Notes: generated from the letters alone by a model not told the origin. Positions 10,574-20,744 are shown, counted from the stretch's first letter. The stretch: 64,000 nucleotides of DNA from Hyaloraphidium curvatum (GCA_025558095.1 JAIVFI010000015.1:124001-188000), one strand, 5' to 3'. Made by a program: numbers and translations.

Positions 10574-12022
10574 ATGGCGGGGTACCCTCCCGGGCCGCCG
10601 GGCGGCGCGGCGGGCTTGTACGGCGGCGGCGGGGCCGGAGGCGGGGGAGGCGCCCCGCTGCAGCGCGGCTTCCCCGCCGGCAGCGCCCTCCCGCCGCCGC
10701 CCGCCCCCGCGCTCGACTACGGCCGCTACGGCTACCCGCCGCCGTTCTACGCGCAGCCGCCGCAGCCGTTTTATTCGCCTTCGTACCCGCCGCTCGGCCC
10801 GCCGCCCCCGCAGCCGCCGCCCGACGCGCCGGTGCCGCCCCACCCGGCGGCAATCCAGCCCGCCCAGCCGTACTACGCCCCGCCCCGCCCGGCATACCCG
10901 CCGTACGCGCCCTTCCCGCAGGACCCGCTGCGGCAGCCCGACCCCCAGGCGAGGCCCGATCCCCCCGCGGGGCAGCGGATGCCGCCGCCGCCCGCGCCCA
11001 CGTGGGACGCCCAGTACGCCCCGCCCGCCGCCTCCCTCCCCCCGCCGCTGCGCTCGCCCTCCGACCCCGCGGACCCGTCCAAGCTGGGCTGGAAGGACTG
11101 GTGGGCGACCTACCGCGCGCACCGCCCGGGCGACCCCGCGCCTCCCCCCGCGGGACCGACCGTGCCCGCACACCCTCCTTACCCGCCGCAGGGGGACTGG
11201 CCGCCCCACCCCGCCCCGCCGATCCCGCCCGCGGGCTACCCGTACCCCCCGCCCATCTCCACCAAGCGCCCCCCGGAGCCATCCGACGCGCCGCCCTCCC
11301 CGCCGGCCAAGCGCCCCGCCCCGCAGGCCCCGCCCGCGCGCGCCGAGCTGCCGCCGCTGAACGTGCCCATCCTCCGGCTGCCCGTGCGGTCGGCGCTGCA
11401 CGGGGAGCTGCCGGACTACGTGTACCGCGCGAGCCCCGAGGTGCAGCGCGAGGCCGGCCAGCCGGACGCATACTACCGGCCGGCGGGCCCAAGCGACGGC
11501 CGCTTCCCCGCGCGCGACTCGAAGAAGGTGATCCCCGCGCGCCCCGTGCCCCGCACCCGCTCACCGCGCCCGCGGCCGCAGAGGGACGAGAAGCTCCGCC
11601 GCGACCTGTTCAAGCGCCACCTCACGCAGCTCGTCTCGGCGATCCCCGGGCTGGACGCGCACGCCGACACCCGCAAGTCCATCCTCGTCTGCGCGCGCGA
11701 GTACCTGGCGCAGATCCAGTGGCGCGAGAGGAAGCTGCGCAGCCTGTGGATCGAGGACCAGGTGCGGAAAGGCAGGGCGTGGGAGGAGGCGGGCGAGGAG
11801 CTGGAGGGGGTGCTGGGCCGCGCGAGGGAGGCGGAGGAGCGGGCGGCGCGCGAGCGGGGCGCGGCCGGGCAGCCGGAGGAGGAGGGGGGTGGGGCGGTGG
11901 ACAGGGTGGGGTCGGAGGAGTCGGTGCCGTCTTCGGAGGTGGAGGGGAGCAGCGGCGGGAGGAAGGGCGGGGGGACGGGGGGGAGCAGCACCCCCGCGAG
12001 CGCGGGGGGGGCGGGGAGATGA
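10574..12022 (+). CDS. bHLH transcription factor with long proline-rich N-terminus
   Basis: The 482-residue intronless protein begins at MAGYPPGPPGG. Residues 1 to about 260 are low-complexity Pro/Gly/Tyr/Ala, resembling an activation or phase-separating region. A basic helix-loop-helix domain follows at about 335-400: the basic stretch RPQRDEKLRR carries the canonical E-x-x-R-R used to read E-box DNA. Helix 1 is LFKRHLTQLVSAIPG, the loop LDAHADTR, and helix 2 KSILVCAREYLAQIQ. A charged helix continues afterwards (ERKLRSLWIEDQVRKG), possibly extending dimerisation, and the tail is Glu/Gly/Ser-rich. It presumably acts in the nucleus as a dimer; targets are unknown. The domain call comes from motif reading only. 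Confidence 0.7.
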   Translation: MAGYPPGPPGGAAGLYGGGGAGGGGGAPLQRGFPAGSALPPPPAPALDYGRYGYPPPFYAQPPQPFYSPSYPPLGPPPPQPPPDAPVPPHPAAIQPAQPYYAPPRPAYPPYAPFPQDPLRQPDPQARPDPPAGQRMPPPPAPTWDAQYAPPAASLPPPLRSPSDPADPSKLGWKDWWATYRAHRPGDPAPPPAGPTVPAHPPYPPQGDWPPHPAPPIPPAGYPYPPPISTKRPPEPSDAPPSPPAKRPAPQAPPARAELPPLNVPILRLPVRSALHGELPDYVYRASPEVQREAGQPDAYYRPAGPSDGRFPARDSKKVIPARPVPRTRSPRPRPQRDEKLRRDLFKRHLTQLVSAIPGLDAHADTRKSILVCAREYLAQIQWRERKLRSLWIEDQVRKGRAWEEAGEELEGVLGRAREAEERAARERGAAGQPEEEGGGAVDRVGSEESVPSSEVEGSSGGRKGGGTGGSSTPASAGGAGR

Positions 12023-12783
12023 CGGGCCGGGCGCCGGGATCATCGCTTTCTGCTGGGAACAAACATCAAACTCTTGCATTGTAGTCTAATCGCTCGGACG
12101 GAGGGACGGAATGGAGGAGGGACGGAATGGAGGACCGGGCTTCGCAGGCGGCGGGCCGGGCTCCGGCGTCCTTTCCGGGGAACCGAGCGGGGGTGCCGGG
12201 CCGCGACGACGCGTCCTCCGGGATTTCTTTGTCGAGTGCGGGCAGGGAGAAGCTGCGCGGAGGAACACTCGAGGTTGCGGGGATCGGAAGCGGAAGCGCT
12301 CACGTGAGTCACTGCCTGAGTTGCCTGGGCTGTGCCCTCTCTCGTGCTCCTTATGGGTATGGGTATGCGCCAAGCCGGATTTAATTGTCGACAGTTGAAC
12401 TGGGCCGCTCGAGAAGAAGGCGGGCGGAGTCAAAGACGGCGTCGTGTTGGGCTCCAGTGCGTATACAAATCGAAGACCGCTACCGCCGCCTCGCCCGGGG
12501 CTTGCCCTCACGCAACGCCTGAAAAAGGATATCATTGCCCATGGCCCGCGCTATTTGAATTCGGCGTCGGCGGATGTTCTATAAGGTCGTGTGGGGCGGT
12601 CTGCGTAGCACTCTCAATGGGCGTCCCACATCGGGGTGGCCTCAGGCTGGACTCACTGATGGCGGGCCCAGCTACTTCGGCAAGTGTTGGATGCGATCGG
12701 CGACCTGCATGGGGAGGCTTTTGACCGAGCCAAGAGGTCGAGGTGTGACCGCCCGCCCCGCCTCGATGTCGATCCGGCCCGCA
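12023..12783. other. Intergenic region before membrane copy B
   Basis: About 760 bp with no supported gene. It holds a 16-bp tandem repeat near its start and probably the promoter of copy B. The frame of copy B is open back to about 12574, but paralogue A starts at the equivalent of 12784. Confidence 0.4.
12103..12134. repeat. Two-copy 16-bp tandem repeat
   Basis: The unit GGGACGGAATGGAGGA occurs twice head-to-tail, without mismatch, about 80 bp after the bHLH stop codon. It is probably slippage; no function is implied. Confidence 0.8.
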
Positions 12784-14289
12784 ATGCCCGGCGCGCTGAC
12801 GGACGAGGAGCTTTCCGCGGCGCTGCCGTTTGTCGGCCGGCCGCCCCCGCGGAGACCGTTCGACGACGGCGACGCGGACGGCGCGCGGCGGGCGCTCCAC
12901 GCGGCGCTCTCCGCCGCGGAGCCGCCCACGGAGGCCTCGCTGCTCCGTGCCGCCGAGCGCTCCTCGCGGCTCCTCGGCATCGTTGCGCGCTGCTTCCTGC
13001 CGTTCGCGCGGCCGGGCCCGGTGCGCTGGCTGCTCCCCGCCGGCATCGCGCTGAACGCGGCGACGGTGGCGCTCGTCGCCTCGTACCCCGGGCTCGCGGG
13101 CACGACGGCGCCGTTCGGCGCAAAGAACATCGCCGCGGGCTCGGCCGCCTTCGCACTGTTCGCCCTGGCGGTATCATGGCCCATGGTGGGCGTGTTCCGG
13201 ATCTGGAACGGGCCGACCGGGTACCCTGTATACGTGCGAGCGCACCAGCTCACGGTCCTGTGGCGCTGGCGACTTTTGGTCGACCATTCCGGGGCGGCCG
13301 GAGCGAGGGGAGATGGAAAGGCGTTTCCCGCGGAGGAATCAGCGTCGCACGTGGGGCCACTCGTGGCACACGAGGGGGATCCGAGCTGCGCGTGCCCACT
13401 GCCATCGTGCGCCGGGAACCTTGCACACCAGACCGGATTGTGGGTCCTCTCGGATTTTGCGATCCGAATGGCGCTTTTGGTGTTCGGAGTGAGCTTCACT
13501 CCGCTGTGGACGCCCATGGTTTCGTCCGCGGTGCTGTGGAGGACGTGGTGGGGCACCCTCATCGGTGCCGCCGTCCTGGCGACGATCCTCGCCTTTAACT
13601 TTTTCCTTGTCGCGTCCAACATGCGGATCGTCAGGGCGCCCATGACCCAGCTGTCATCTCGGCTCATCTGCCGCTGCCTCGCCACCGAAATCGGCCACCT
13701 GCTGAACGGGTACAGGCAGCCCGCGACCGGACACCCGGACGAAGACCGCGACTGGGCCCCGGTCTACGCCATCCTCGATCACCTCACGCATGCTTGGGAG
13801 GCGTGGCAGGACCTGCGCATCCTCCGCTCGTTCACGGTCGCCTCCCTCGCCCTGCTCCCCGCCGCCGTGCTCAACCTGGCCGCGGGCGCCTGCGTTCCGC
13901 TGTGGGAGCTCGGCGCAGGTGCGTGGTGGCTGGCTTACATCCTCGACAACCTGGCCATCTACGCGGCATCCAACGCCCGGATCGGCGCCGCCGCCGCCGT
14001 CCTCTGCCAGGCCGCATCCGCCGCCCGCGGGATCGCCGCGAAATTGGCGGGCAGCGCGGCCCGCTCCAGCCTTCCCGATCCCGCTGCAGCCGCCGAGCTG
14101 CGCGACCACGCGGCCCAGCTGGAGGCGTGTGCGGCCGCGTGGGCCCCGGCGAGGTTCCTGGGGTTCGAGGTGACGTACGGGACGCTGCGCGCACTCGTGG
14201 CGACGCTACTGACGGTCGGATTCGCGCTGTGGGGGATTCTGCGCGGGCTGGGGGTCGCCGTAGTGCTCGAGTCGTACTGCTATGGATGA
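12784..14289 (+). CDS. Orphan multi-pass membrane protein, family copy B
   Basis: A 501-residue intronless paralogue of copy A, roughly three-quarters identical by eye and in opposite orientation. It has the same order of parts: MPGALTDEEL start, two early hydrophobic segments, TTAPFGAKNIAAG, QLTVLWRWR, loop CACPLPSCAGNL, SFTPLWTPMVSSAVLW, RAPMTQLSSRLICRCLATEI, LNLAAGACVPLWELGAG and the C-terminal GILRGLGVAVVLESYCYG. The last stretch of roughly 75 coding bases is identical to copy A, silent sites included. The sequence between the second and third hydrophobic blocks varies most. It is convergent with the F-box gene, whose stop lies 84 bp away. Function unknown. Confidence 0.75.
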   Translation: MPGALTDEELSAALPFVGRPPPRRPFDDGDADGARRALHAALSAAEPPTEASLLRAAERSSRLLGIVARCFLPFARPGPVRWLLPAGIALNAATVALVASYPGLAGTTAPFGAKNIAAGSAAFALFALAVSWPMVGVFRIWNGPTGYPVYVRAHQLTVLWRWRLLVDHSGAAGARGDGKAFPAEESASHVGPLVAHEGDPSCACPLPSCAGNLAHQTGLWVLSDFAIRMALLVFGVSFTPLWTPMVSSAVLWRTWWGTLIGAAVLATILAFNFFLVASNMRIVRAPMTQLSSRLICRCLATEIGHLLNGYRQPATGHPDEDRDWAPVYAILDHLTHAWEAWQDLRILRSFTVASLALLPAAVLNLAAGACVPLWELGAGAWWLAYILDNLAIYAASNARIGAAAAVLCQAASAARGIAAKLAGSAARSSLPDPAAAAELRDHAAQLEACAAAWAPARFLGFEVTYGTLRALVATLLTVGFALWGILRGLGVAVVLESYCYG

Positions 14290-14372
14290 CTGGCCCCGGG
14301 GACGAGAAGGACACTGTACGCATATTGGTGAATGCGCGTCGCCTCCATTTTCGATTGGAGATCTGCCATCCA

Positions 14373-16157
14373 TCAGGGGCGTGCGAACCGCTCGAAGATA
14401 CTATCCTTCACTCCTCGCCACCCAGCGAGACCCCGTTCCTGCACGACAGCGGCACGTAGCAGTCCACCCTGACCTCTCCCCTCGTTCCCTCGGGCTCGTT
14501 GGGCTCCGTCACTGCCCACACGGTGGTCAGTATCCACATGCACCGCGGCAGCACGCGCGCCCGACTCACGCAGCTCGTACCCCTCTTCCCCGCGCACCTT
14601 GACCCGCACGTCCGTCAGCTCCAGCGCATCCAGCCCCCTCGCCGCCTCGGGCGGCACCAGCAATCCCCCCCACACCTCCCGCACCGTTGCTTGCACCGAC
14701 GACGCGCGCACGAACCCCCCCGAGATCCTCAACGTGCGCAGCCGTGGCAAGGTCTGCGCGCCCAGGGAGGAAAACACCCCGCCGTCGTCCCACGCCACCA
14801 GGTCGCGCTCCCGCAGCGCGGGTTCCCCCGCGGGGCGGTCGAGCCACCCCGCGCCGTCCTGGAACATGGAGAGGTGCCGCAGCGCCGTCCACCTCCGCGC
14901 GAACAGCGGGGGGAGGAAAGCGTAAGGCATGGGGTCGGGGGCAAAGGGGTCGCACATCCAGCGCACGGTCAGGGTTTTCAGCGCCGGTGTGGCGGCGGCG
15001 AGCGCCTGCAGCCCCGAGGGGTCCGCGTCTGCGGATCCGGGGCGGCGGACGAGCTGCCCGCCCCAGTCCGAGAGCACCAGCTCTCCGAGCTGCGACGGGC
15101 CGCACGCGGCGAGGGATTCCAGGTCCGCGGGGGAGAGCCCGACGGCACGCTCGCCCGGGGGTGTGCCGCCCGGGCGGAGGATGGAGATGTTGAGGGTGCG
15201 CAGGGCGGAGAGGTCCGGCCGTTCGTCTGGAGGGAAGGCGAGGAAGCCGGTTTCCAGCGGCGGGTACTGCCCCGGCGGCGGGTCGGAGAACTCGGCGAAG
15301 GGGTCGCGCAGGTGCGGCGGCACCGTGTTATCTTCCGCCGAGGCGGTGCGCGGGGGCGCGCGGACAGAGACGCCGTCGAAGAGGACGTGCCGGAGGGTCT
15401 TTGCAAGGCGGGAGAAGAGCGGCGAGAGGTGGTATGCGGCCGTTCCGGCGCCCACGAGGGTGGACGAGAGCATGAGTGTCGAGAGGCGCGGGCATGCTGA
15501 GGCGAGGCCGGCGCCGAAGGAGCGGAAGGCGCGGGGGGGCGGCGGGCCGCCGTACAAGGCGACGAGGTGCGATTCCTCGACAAACGTTTCCGAGAGGTCC
15601 AGCACGTTGAGGGTCAGCGAGGTTAGGTTCTCTCCCAGGCCGGAGCCTAGAGCATTGATGAGCAAGGGGAAGCACGGCGTGCTGGCTCCGCCCTGGGCCA
15701 GGACAAGCGAGTCCTCGGCGGTGATTTCCAGACGCTCCGCCTTCCGGTAGAACTCCAGGTACCGGGCCAACTCGTCGGGAAACGCGTCGAACCACGCCTT
15801 TTCGCCGTCCCATGAGCGTTCAAGGTCGCCGTCGAGCTTGAATGCCAGGCTGCGCAGGTTCTCGGCGTAGAGCTCTTCCCGCGGCGACGCGACCTGGGCG
15901 TCCAGCAGGCTGCCGTCGAAGTCGCGCACCACAACGGCCCGCCAACGCAGCGCCCGCAGCATGACCGCGAACGCGGCGCGGCACGAGCGGCCGAGGCGGT
16001 TCAGCGACGCGTCGTCGAGGTACCGCCCGGCGATGAGGCCAAAGAGCTCGACCGGCAGCGCGAGGAGGCCGGGAGGCGGCGGCGGCGCGTCCAGCGAGAG
16101 AGCCGCGAGCAGATCCGCGGGATCGCCGGCCTCGGACGCGTTTGAGGGGCTCGCCAT
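14373..16157 (-). CDS. F-box protein with leucine-rich-repeat-like body
   Basis: Up to 594 residues from MASPSNASEAG. An F-box is seen at about residues 30-78: LALPVELFGLIAGRYLDD, then RSCRAAF and LRALRW. It should bind Skp1 in an SCF ubiquitin ligase. The rest has irregular leucine-rich segments (LTSLTLNVLDLSE, LSALRTLNISILR, LRTLRISGGFVR), the usual substrate-binding solenoid of fungal F-box/LRR proteins. The last 65 codons are uncertain: the adjacent frame there reads more naturally (WAVTEPNEPEGT, CYVPLSCRNG, stop near 14410). A frameshift or unrecognised short intron near 14525 could therefore give a different C-terminus. No signal peptide. Confidence 0.6.
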   Translation of the reverse strand: MASPSNASEAGDPADLLAALSLDAPPPPPGLLALPVELFGLIAGRYLDDASLNRLGRSCRAAFAVMLRALRWRAVVVRDFDGSLLDAQVASPREELYAENLRSLAFKLDGDLERSWDGEKAWFDAFPDELARYLEFYRKAERLEITAEDSLVLAQGGASTPCFPLLINALGSGLGENLTSLTLNVLDLSETFVEESHLVALYGGPPPPRAFRSFGAGLASACPRLSTLMLSSTLVGAGTAAYHLSPLFSRLAKTLRHVLFDGVSVRAPPRTASAEDNTVPPHLRDPFAEFSDPPPGQYPPLETGFLAFPPDERPDLSALRTLNISILRPGGTPPGERAVGLSPADLESLAACGPSQLGELVLSDWGGQLVRRPGSADADPSGLQALAAATPALKTLTVRWMCDPFAPDPMPYAFLPPLFARRWTALRHLSMFQDGAGWLDRPAGEPALRERDLVAWDDGGVFSSLGAQTLPRLRTLRISGGFVRASSVQATVREVWGGLLVPPEAARGLDALELTDVRVKVRGEEGYELRESGARAAAVHVDTDHRVGSDGAQRARGNEGRGQGGLLRAAVVQERGLAGWRGVKDSIFERFARP

Positions 16158-16328
16158 CCCGGCGACGAGAAATGGACAATGGGACGAAGTTCGAGTGGCA
16201 AGTGCAGGTCACATCTCAATCCAGCCTCGATACATTGCCGGCAAAGGCAAAGGACATCCAAAGAGAAACGATGGCTCGAGAGTGGATGCAGGCTGTAAAC
16301 GTCCAGTGCGTCGGAATCCCACTTTGCT

Positions 16329-18334
16329 CTATCGGGTTTCGTCGCCGGCATCACCGACTCCTCCCTGACCTCCCTCGCCGCCTTCTTCTCCTCCCTCGCC
16401 CCCGTCGCCCTGGCCCACATTGCCGTTCTCCACAGCGTTGGAATCGAAGACTCCGTTCCCGGCATCCGCGCCTCCTCCGATCGCAAACTCGGAATCGTCT
16501 TCGCCCTCTGACGAATCGTCGTCCCCGCCCGATTCATCATCCCCGCCCTGCTGGGCTTGCTGGTTCGCCTGGTTGTTCCCGCCATTGCCACCTGTGTTGC
16601 CATTTTGCCCCGGGCCCGGACCATCGTCCTCCGACTCGTCCCCAAAGTCCTCGAACATGGCGTCGACCATCGCGGGCAGGGGAATGTAGACGCCGCAGTT
16701 GAGTGCCCCCCTGGCGCAGCACGTGACGTGCGCCTGGAACGAACCCTGGTTGTTGGGCAGGCCCGGATGGAACTGGTTGTGCACCGCGGCCATGCACTTG
16801 CCGAAGGCATCGCCGGCGCCGGTGAACTGCAGGTTGGAGTTTGCAGAGCAGGCAACGTTGGCGAGCCCTGCGCCTTGCACTGCAATGTTGCCCGAGGTGG
16901 AGACGCAGGTGACGCCGGGCTGCCGGCCAATGCGGGGGATCCAGTCGTAAAAGTTGACCAAGTTGATGATGTTGCCCGGATTGGCCGGGAACGGATTCAC
17001 CGCGGGCGCACCAAACAGCTGCTGGCCCATTGTCCGGTAGATGTGCGAAGCTCCCGGCGCCGACGTCGTCACTACCGTGACCTTTGCGTTGTAAGTGTCC
17101 ATGAGATGCATCGCGGCTGCCTGGGCCATGAAGCCGCCGAGGCTGTGCCCGCAAATGAACACCTGCAGGTTTGGATTCCCTTGGATGACGGGCACGGCGA
17201 AATCCTGCAGGACCTGGCGAATGAACTTGACGTAGTCGTTCGAGGTGGCGATTGCGGCCCGGCCGAACTTGAGGAAGGCCTTTAGCGGGGCCGAGAGCTC
17301 GTACTTTCCTTGGTGGTAGACTCTGGTCGGGTAAGCGGGGTCAGAGAAGGCATGGGCAAGGCGGGAGCACCTCGGACGCACCTGAAACGCTCCTTGAAGG
17401 AGTCCTGCATGAGGTCCAGATCCGCGCGGTACTCTGCGACGGACTCGGAACCCCGGATCGAGAGAATGAGGCCGGTGGCAGCCTGCTCGCTGTTGCCCGT
17501 GAGGAACCCAGCGACGCGCATCTTGTCGCCGACCCGGAAAAGGTGGGGCTCGCGGACGAAGATGGCGCCCTTTGCCGTCGTGACCTTGACCTTGGTCCCG
17601 CGTGTGCGCTCGTAGATCTTGTTCTTGGGCTTCTTCCACTTTTTGGCCGTCTTGAACAGGTTGGGGTGGCGGATAGCGTCGCACGCCTTCATGCCGTGGT
17701 TCTGGTTGAAGAGAGTGCTTCCGAGCCTGGCCATGGCCATGTTGTGGTCGCCCAGGCCGTTCTGTGCCGTTTTGAACTTGAGATCTTCGCCGGCCTTCTT
17801 GAAGTACTTGACGATGTCGCTCTTGTCAGTGCAAATGAGCATCGTGTGCGTATCGCCCGGAAAGTTGTCCTCGGCGCGCACTTCGAGCCGCATGCAGTAA
17901 AGGAGCGGGTTCGGATTGGCCTTCTTCAGCGCCGTGATCGAAACGAAGCTCGGGTTCATGTCGATGAGCGCCAGACTGTCCAGTCGCACGATAATCCCCG
18001 GGTTCATCTTCCTTGTCGTCGGCTGCTGGAACCGGACGCGGTTGCCCTCAAGGAGGAGCCGGCCGGGGCGGTTTGCACCCGTTGGTGCCAGCACGTCCAG
18101 CGTGAAAGGCGCCTGCTGGCCGGCAACCCGGTCGACTCTGGCGCGCTCGAAGGGGAAGGCGTCGCGGAAGTTGATTGAAGTGTGGTCCACGAGCGACGGA
18201 GTCCAGGACACGAACGTCTTGGCCGACGCCGTGCCCGCGAGGAACAAGAAGGCCGCAGCAAAGGCGGCGGCCGCGAAGGGGCACGAGGGGCCGTGGGCTG
18301 GGCGGCCCGGTCGGGAGGCCCAGACGCCGGACAT
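16329..18334 (-). CDS. Secreted class 3 lipase-like protein with acidic tail
   Basis: Two exons, 18334-17382 and 17322-16329 (intron 59 nt, in frame), give 648 residues. The chosen ATG at 18334 gives a signal peptide (hydrophobic core then TASA, cleavage near residue 38). An upstream ATG at 18562 would bury it. The catalytic serine elbow is ICGHSLGG (Ser about 378) and the fold resembles fungal triacylglycerol lipase class 3, including SNDYVKFIRQVLQD before and VNFYDWIPRIG after it. The N-terminal 300 residues are longer than in simple lipases and contain GLILSIRGSES, the oxyanion strand. About 110 C-terminal residues are Gly/Asn/Asp/Glu-rich low complexity. It probably acts on extracellular acyl esters; the substrate is unknown. 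Confidence 0.75.
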
Positions 18335-18725
18335 TTCCGCGTCGATTGCGCCCCGGGGAGCCACGAATCGCGCCCGGCACGTGTGCTCCGAAAAAGGAAA
18401 GGAAAGAAATGGCCTAGAACGGCAGATAGGTTCGCCGCGACAGGGAGGTTGAGCGGGAGGAAGCGGAGGACGGGTGTCGGCCGAAGTGGACCCAATGAGG
18501 CCCCACCGGCCATTCAGGGCCTTCTCCGCCAGGGTTCGTGTCCGATCCTCAATTGAAGACATGCGAAGATCTCATACACTTTGCTAGCCTCACCATACCA
18601 TGGCGGATACGTGCAGTGGGCGGGAAGTAGGCACGAAGTAGACCGCTTGTAGCTTCTAGCTTCACGGCGCCATTGCGACCAGCTTACGCAGCTCCTCCTC
18701 GTTGCACAAGGGATCCTCCACAGCT
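18335..18725. other. Intergenic, lipase upstream region
   Basis: About 390 bp between the lipase start (-) and the 3' end of the ankyrin membrane protein. No gene is supported; it presumably contains the lipase promoter and leader. Confidence 0.4.
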
Positions 18726-19895
18726 TTAAGTTGCGTGAGCTGCTTTGGACACGCTGAGAAACAGATGATCTATTGAATGTACTGGCCGCGTCTTGGCAGG
18801 GTAGTAGCGATGATGATGTATCCCATTAGGAGTCTGGAGAGTCCATGATGCAGTGTCCAATAGTTGCGCTGCATCGAGTTCCTCCTCGTTCTGCCCCCAG
18901 GTCTCCACCGCGGCCGCCAAAAGCGGCTTCAGCTCCGGGACGCTGACATCCACTGCCGTCTTGCCGTTGCGCGCTTTGAGCGTCGGATCGGCGAGCCCGG
19001 AATCCAGCAGGGCGCGGACCGCGGCGGCGCTGCCGGCCCTGGCGGCGTACATGAGCGCCGTTTCGAGATTGGGGCCCGATCGGACGTTGGCGTCCGTCCT
19101 TGGATCGCGGAGCAGCCGGCTGACGACCGGGCCGACGGTCTCGTCGACCCCCATGGTCGCGACCATGAGCACCGTGAGCACGCCGCGGACCCGGGCCGCG
19201 GCGTCGACCTTGGGGCACCGCAGCAGCCGGTCGACGACGTCGAGATGGCCGTTGCCGGCCGCCAGGTGCAGCGCGGTCATGTCGTCCGAGGTGCGGGCGT
19301 TGACGTCGGTGCGGGGATCGGCGATCAGAAGCTCCGCGATGCGTGTCCAACCGTCCTCGGCGGCGACGTGGAGGGGCATGTACCCCGAGGTGCCTTCGAG
19401 GCGCTCGTTGGGGTTTATGCCGGGGAGCAGGAGCAGCTTGGACACCTGGGCCGAGTTGCCGTTCTTGCATGCCTGGAGGAGCTGTTTGGTGGTGATACCT
19501 TGATCGGCCCGCGGCCGCGGTTCGCCGAGGTAAGCCGGCTCGGGCGCGGCCGGAAGCGGGGTGGCAACCGGAGGCGGTGAGGCGATTGGAGGAGGTGCAG
19601 AATCGGTCGTGTGCCTGATCACAACCATCTGCGGCTGGGGTTCCGCGTGCGCCTCCTCATCCTCAGCGTCGGCGGTGCAACATCCCTTGACCCAGGCCTT
19701 CCAGATGCACGCCAGCACCCCGACGGCGCCGACCACAATCAGCAGCCAGGCCCACCATGCGAGGCCCGCTGTGCCAAAGTCGCACATGCAGGCGTAGCGC
19801 ACGCGGCCGTTGCCGATGTCGGTGCAAGAGTCGACGTATCGGAGCGTGCCGCGTGCGGCGGCGCACTCGGCCACGCAGAGGCTGTAGCAGGACAC
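18726..19895 (-). CDS. Single-pass membrane protein with ankyrin repeats (5' exon missing)
   Basis: About 389 residues are visible. The N-terminal part is a small Cys-rich domain (CYSLCVAECAAARG, CTDIGNG, CMCDFG), then one membrane segment (about residues 46-66, WWAWLLIVVGAVGVLACIW), a proline linker, and about five ankyrin repeats (GYMPLHVAAEDGWTRIAELL, MTALHLAAGNGHLDVVDRLL, LETALMYAARAG and a degenerate last). The layout implies an extracellular cysteine domain and cytosolic ankyrins. The frame opens at a GTG directly after an acceptor-like CCCTCCAG, with no in-frame ATG. I therefore infer an upstream exon, probably encoding a signal peptide, between about 19900 and 20040, which I cannot fix. 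It may be a receptor or adaptor at the cell surface. Confidence 0.65.
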   Translation of the reverse strand: MSCYSLCVAECAAARGTLRYVDSCTDIGNGRVRYACMCDFGTAGLAWWAWLLIVVGAVGVLACIWKAWVKGCCTADAEDEEAHAEPQPQMVVIRHTTDSAPPPIASPPPVATPLPAAPEPAYLGEPRPRADQGITTKQLLQACKNGNSAQVSKLLLLPGINPNERLEGTSGYMPLHVAAEDGWTRIAELLIADPRTDVNARTSDDMTALHLAAGNGHLDVVDRLLRCPKVDAAARVRGVLTVLMVATMGVDETVGPVVSRLLRDPRTDANVRSGPNLETALMYAARAGSAAAVRALLDSGLADPTLKARNGKTAVDVSVPELKPLLAAAVETWGQNEEELDAAQLLDTASWTLQTPNGIHHHRYYPAKTRPVHSIDHLFLSVSKAAHAT

Positions 19896-20399
19896 TGGAG
19901 GGTGGGAGTGCGTTGCGAAGCCGGAAGACGGCGCAGTGGGTGGGAGGTCAAACGGGAGGCGGAATGATCAGAGGACCGTGGGAGCCGTCGAAAGCACATC
20001 CTAAACCTCACTGGTTTATGTATTCTCGGCGGCACCACAGTGGATCAGTCGAAGTGGTTCGTTTTGTTGGAGAGTTGCGTTTCGTTCCGTCATGCTCGGA
20101 TCCGCCCGCCCGAGCCTATTCGGCCGGGAAGGACGCTCAGTTCGAGCCCGCGATGACTAACTCGAAACCGACATCTGCAAGCCGTTGTGGCTCGCAAAAG
20201 GAACCTGGCAGAAAAATTTTACTGTCTTAAACGAGGGTATCCTCGTCCGTCGTCTTCCGGCGGTCGTGATGCGCTGCGCTGGCGGCCGCCTCGCTTCTCC
20301 GCATGTTGACTCACAGAGCCAAAACGTGGCCGTCCCAGACGACCGGGCGCTTTGGGTTGCCGCACCAGGCGGACCGGATGTTGCGGTCTCCAGCACATG

Positions 20400-20734
20400 T
20401 GCTGAAAGGTCGTCGGATTCGAGGGCTCCGATGGTCGCCGACCACCATCGGCCTCGGGGCATGTCGTACGATACCATGGATCTAGATTCCAGCATTGCCA
20501 CGAGCGCTTTCAACAGTGCAAGAAGTCAGGCTTGTTGATGGGCACGCCCCAGGAGTAGGCGCTTCGGCACGCCGCGGCGAGGCCGCATGGGCCGACGACG
20601 GTCAGCCAATGCTCGAAGTAAACCATGTTCCCCATCCAATCATTCAGTCCGATCCTACATCCGAAGCAGAGCGACAGCATCCATCTAACATCCAGCAATC
20701 CAACGGCATCCGTGCCCAGAGTCCTCCCCGACAC
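20400..20734 (-). pseudogene. Possible small Cys-rich protein, fragmentary
   Basis: Two protein-like pieces lie in different frames of the minus strand. The first, about 20643-20510, reads VYFEHWLTVVGPCGLAAAC followed by KPDFLHC and a stop. The second, about 20420-20325, reads CAGDRNIRSAWCGNPKRPVV followed by WDGHVLAL and a stop. Their Cys/Trp/Asn content differs from shadow frames. They could be two exons of one small secreted protein, but I found no donor/acceptor pair that joins them in phase. It may be a broken gene or need an extra exon. Confidence 0.3.
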
Positions 20735-20744
20735 TCATCGACGA

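Noticed and set aside
20185-20538. Plus-strand 117-codon open frame
   Set aside because: No motif, mixed composition, and it opposes better protein-like segments on the minus strand.
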